Shown here: positions 63,480 to 64,000 of the stretch, in pieces
Layout of the letters: each line of letters opens with the position of its first letter
How positions within the stretch are numbered: position 1 is the stretch's first letter
From: Endozoicomonas sp. G2_1
GTDB lineage: Bacteria > Pseudomonadota > Gammaproteobacteria > Enterobacterales > Alteromonadaceae
DNA length: 64,000 nt
NCBI RefSeq assembly: GCF_017744155.1
Contig: NZ_JAGHQT010000004.1
Location: 221,895-285,894 of the forward strand
Direction: 5' to 3'
Position numbers and translations under genes: made by a program
Notes under the pieces: model-generated
What the model saw: only the letters and a program-made list of their open reading frames with translations
Databases searched by the model: none
Told to the model about the DNA's origin: nothing

Positions 63480-63507
63480 TTGACGGCCAGATAAAAATCT
63501 CTAAAAT
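63480..63507 (+). promoter_or_regulatory. rRNA operon promoter P1
   Basis: TTGACG (-35, 63480-63485), a 16-base spacer and TAAAAT (-10, 63502-63507), followed by GCGCATCC as GC-rich discriminator. An A-rich UP-like stretch lies just upstream (63450-63475). Confidence 0.85.
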
Positions 63508-63627
63508 GCGCATCCACTTCCACGGGGCAGCCCAACGAAGTGTTTTGATAAGTTTAGTGAGCGAATATGCTAGGTAAACGGGTCAGATAACTTAGAAAAA
63601 TAAATTAAAAAATTTTTCAAAAAGTTG

Positions 63628-63655
63628 TTGACATCAAAACTAGGAAGCGTAAAAT
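63628..63655 (+). promoter_or_regulatory. rRNA operon promoter P2
   Basis: TTGACA (63628-63633), a 16-base spacer and TAAAAT (63650-63655), followed by TCGCATCC. It is preceded by an A/T-rich UP-like element (63598-63625). The -10/start region is nearly identical to P1. Confidence 0.9.
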
Positions 63656-63756
63656 TCGCATCCTCTTCAACGCACTAATGACAACGCTTCGAGCTAAGTT
63701 AGTCAGTTGAAACGCTTCTCACGAATGCGATGAGTAAGCAGCATCATTAAGATGCA

Positions 63757-63768
63757 GTTCTTTAATAA
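63757..63768 (+). promoter_or_regulatory. boxA antitermination site in the rRNA leader
   Basis: GTTCTTTAATAA matches the boxA pattern of bacterial rRNA leaders (E. coli TGCTCTTTAACAA), where the NusB/NusE antitermination complex loads. It lies about 100 bases after P2 and 160 before 16S. Confidence 0.75.
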
Positions 63769-63929
63769 GTAGTTATCATGCAATGTGTGTGGGCATTCAC
63801 GACGATGATAGATTCAACTAAAAGTTGCTTCGGCAACGAATTTATCTTGATGAATGTCTATATACAAACTTAATAAGTTTTATAGTACAGAATTCATTGA
63901 GCAGAAGCTTTTAGCTTCACAAACGATTT

Positions 63930-64000
63930 TAATTGAAGAGTTTGATCATGGCTCAGATTGAACGCTGGCGGCAGGCTTAACACATGCAAGTCGAGCGGAA
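63930..64000 (+). rRNA. rrs: 16S ribosomal RNA, 5' end (partial)
   Basis: The sequence TTGAAGAGTTTGATCATGGC and the following CTCAGATTGAACGCTGG are the universal start of bacterial 16S rRNA, including the classic 27F primer region. The gene runs off the right window edge; the first base is placed by analogy with E. coli and is accurate to a few bases. Confidence 0.97.

Noticed and set aside
63272..63535. Minus-strand open frame over the pssA end and rRNA promoter
   Set aside because: It crosses the pssA terminator and promoter P1 and overlaps pssA in antisense.

Overview
The window reads as chromosomal DNA of a marine gammaproteobacterium in the Alteromonadales, most likely Colwelliaceae or a close relative (Colwellia/Thalassotalea type). 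This is inferred from the gene repertoire, from moderately AT-rich coding DNA, and from combinations such as PrsT with PEP-CTERM, a GlyGly-CTERM protein, Pst permeases with very long periplasmic parts, DUF885 and M16 peptidases, and the divergent ppiB-lpxH/cysS pair. No species assignment is possible from sequence reading alone.

Layout. 1-5.1 kb: 3' end of trmD with rplS, then a BASS-type transporter, acs and a DUF1080 lipoprotein. 5.3-21 kb: a large phosphate locus. It holds pstC-pstA-pstB-phoU behind a Pho box, a small membrane protein, an inserted RND efflux pair on the minus strand, a DUF47/Pit low-affinity phosphate module, and phoR-pstS behind a second Pho box. phoB is not in the window. 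21-25.2 kb: an oxyR-like LysR gene, an ECF sigma/anti-sigma/coiled-coil secreted protein operon, and a solo IS200-type element that abuts an orphan exbD. 25.8-38.5 kb: housekeeping and metabolism (ylqF GTPase, HIT protein, megL divergent from tyrR, M16 peptidase, alpha/beta hydrolase, tapT, mmsA with a divergent LysR). 38.6-42.5 kb: prsT and a PEP-CTERM surface protein with a clear sigma-54 promoter. 42.5-53.5 kb: ppiC, a tiny DUF2897-like gene, Yip1 protein, miaE, DUF885 lipoprotein, a LysR/metallo-beta-lactamase-fold/FG-GAP cluster, a diguanylate cyclase, lpxH and ppiB. 53.7-61.1 kb: cysS, then an envelope-related two-component locus (GlyGly-CTERM protein, glycine-zipper protein, PepSY protein, response regulator, kinase, DUF3300 protein). 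61.2-64 kb: sulfotransferase, DUF4124 protein, pssA, and the promoter, leader and first bases of an rRNA operon.

How genes work together. Two 7-4-7 direct repeats of Pho-box type, each 10 bp before a -10-like hexamer, tie pstCAB-phoU and phoR-pstS into one PhoB-controlled system. In the same architectural style, three copies of a different direct repeat (TGTTCAG-N4-xGTTCAx) lie in front of the GlyGly-CTERM gene, the glycine-zipper gene and the DUF3300 gene. These genes flank a PepSY/response regulator/kinase set. I read this as a self-contained, apparently uncharacterised envelope regulon and consider it the most interesting system in the window. Other notable points are a frameshift that splits the seventh blade of an FG-GAP propeller, a 16-bp inverted repeat that buries the transposase start codon of the IS200 element, and a sigma-54 promoter driving the PEP-CTERM gene.
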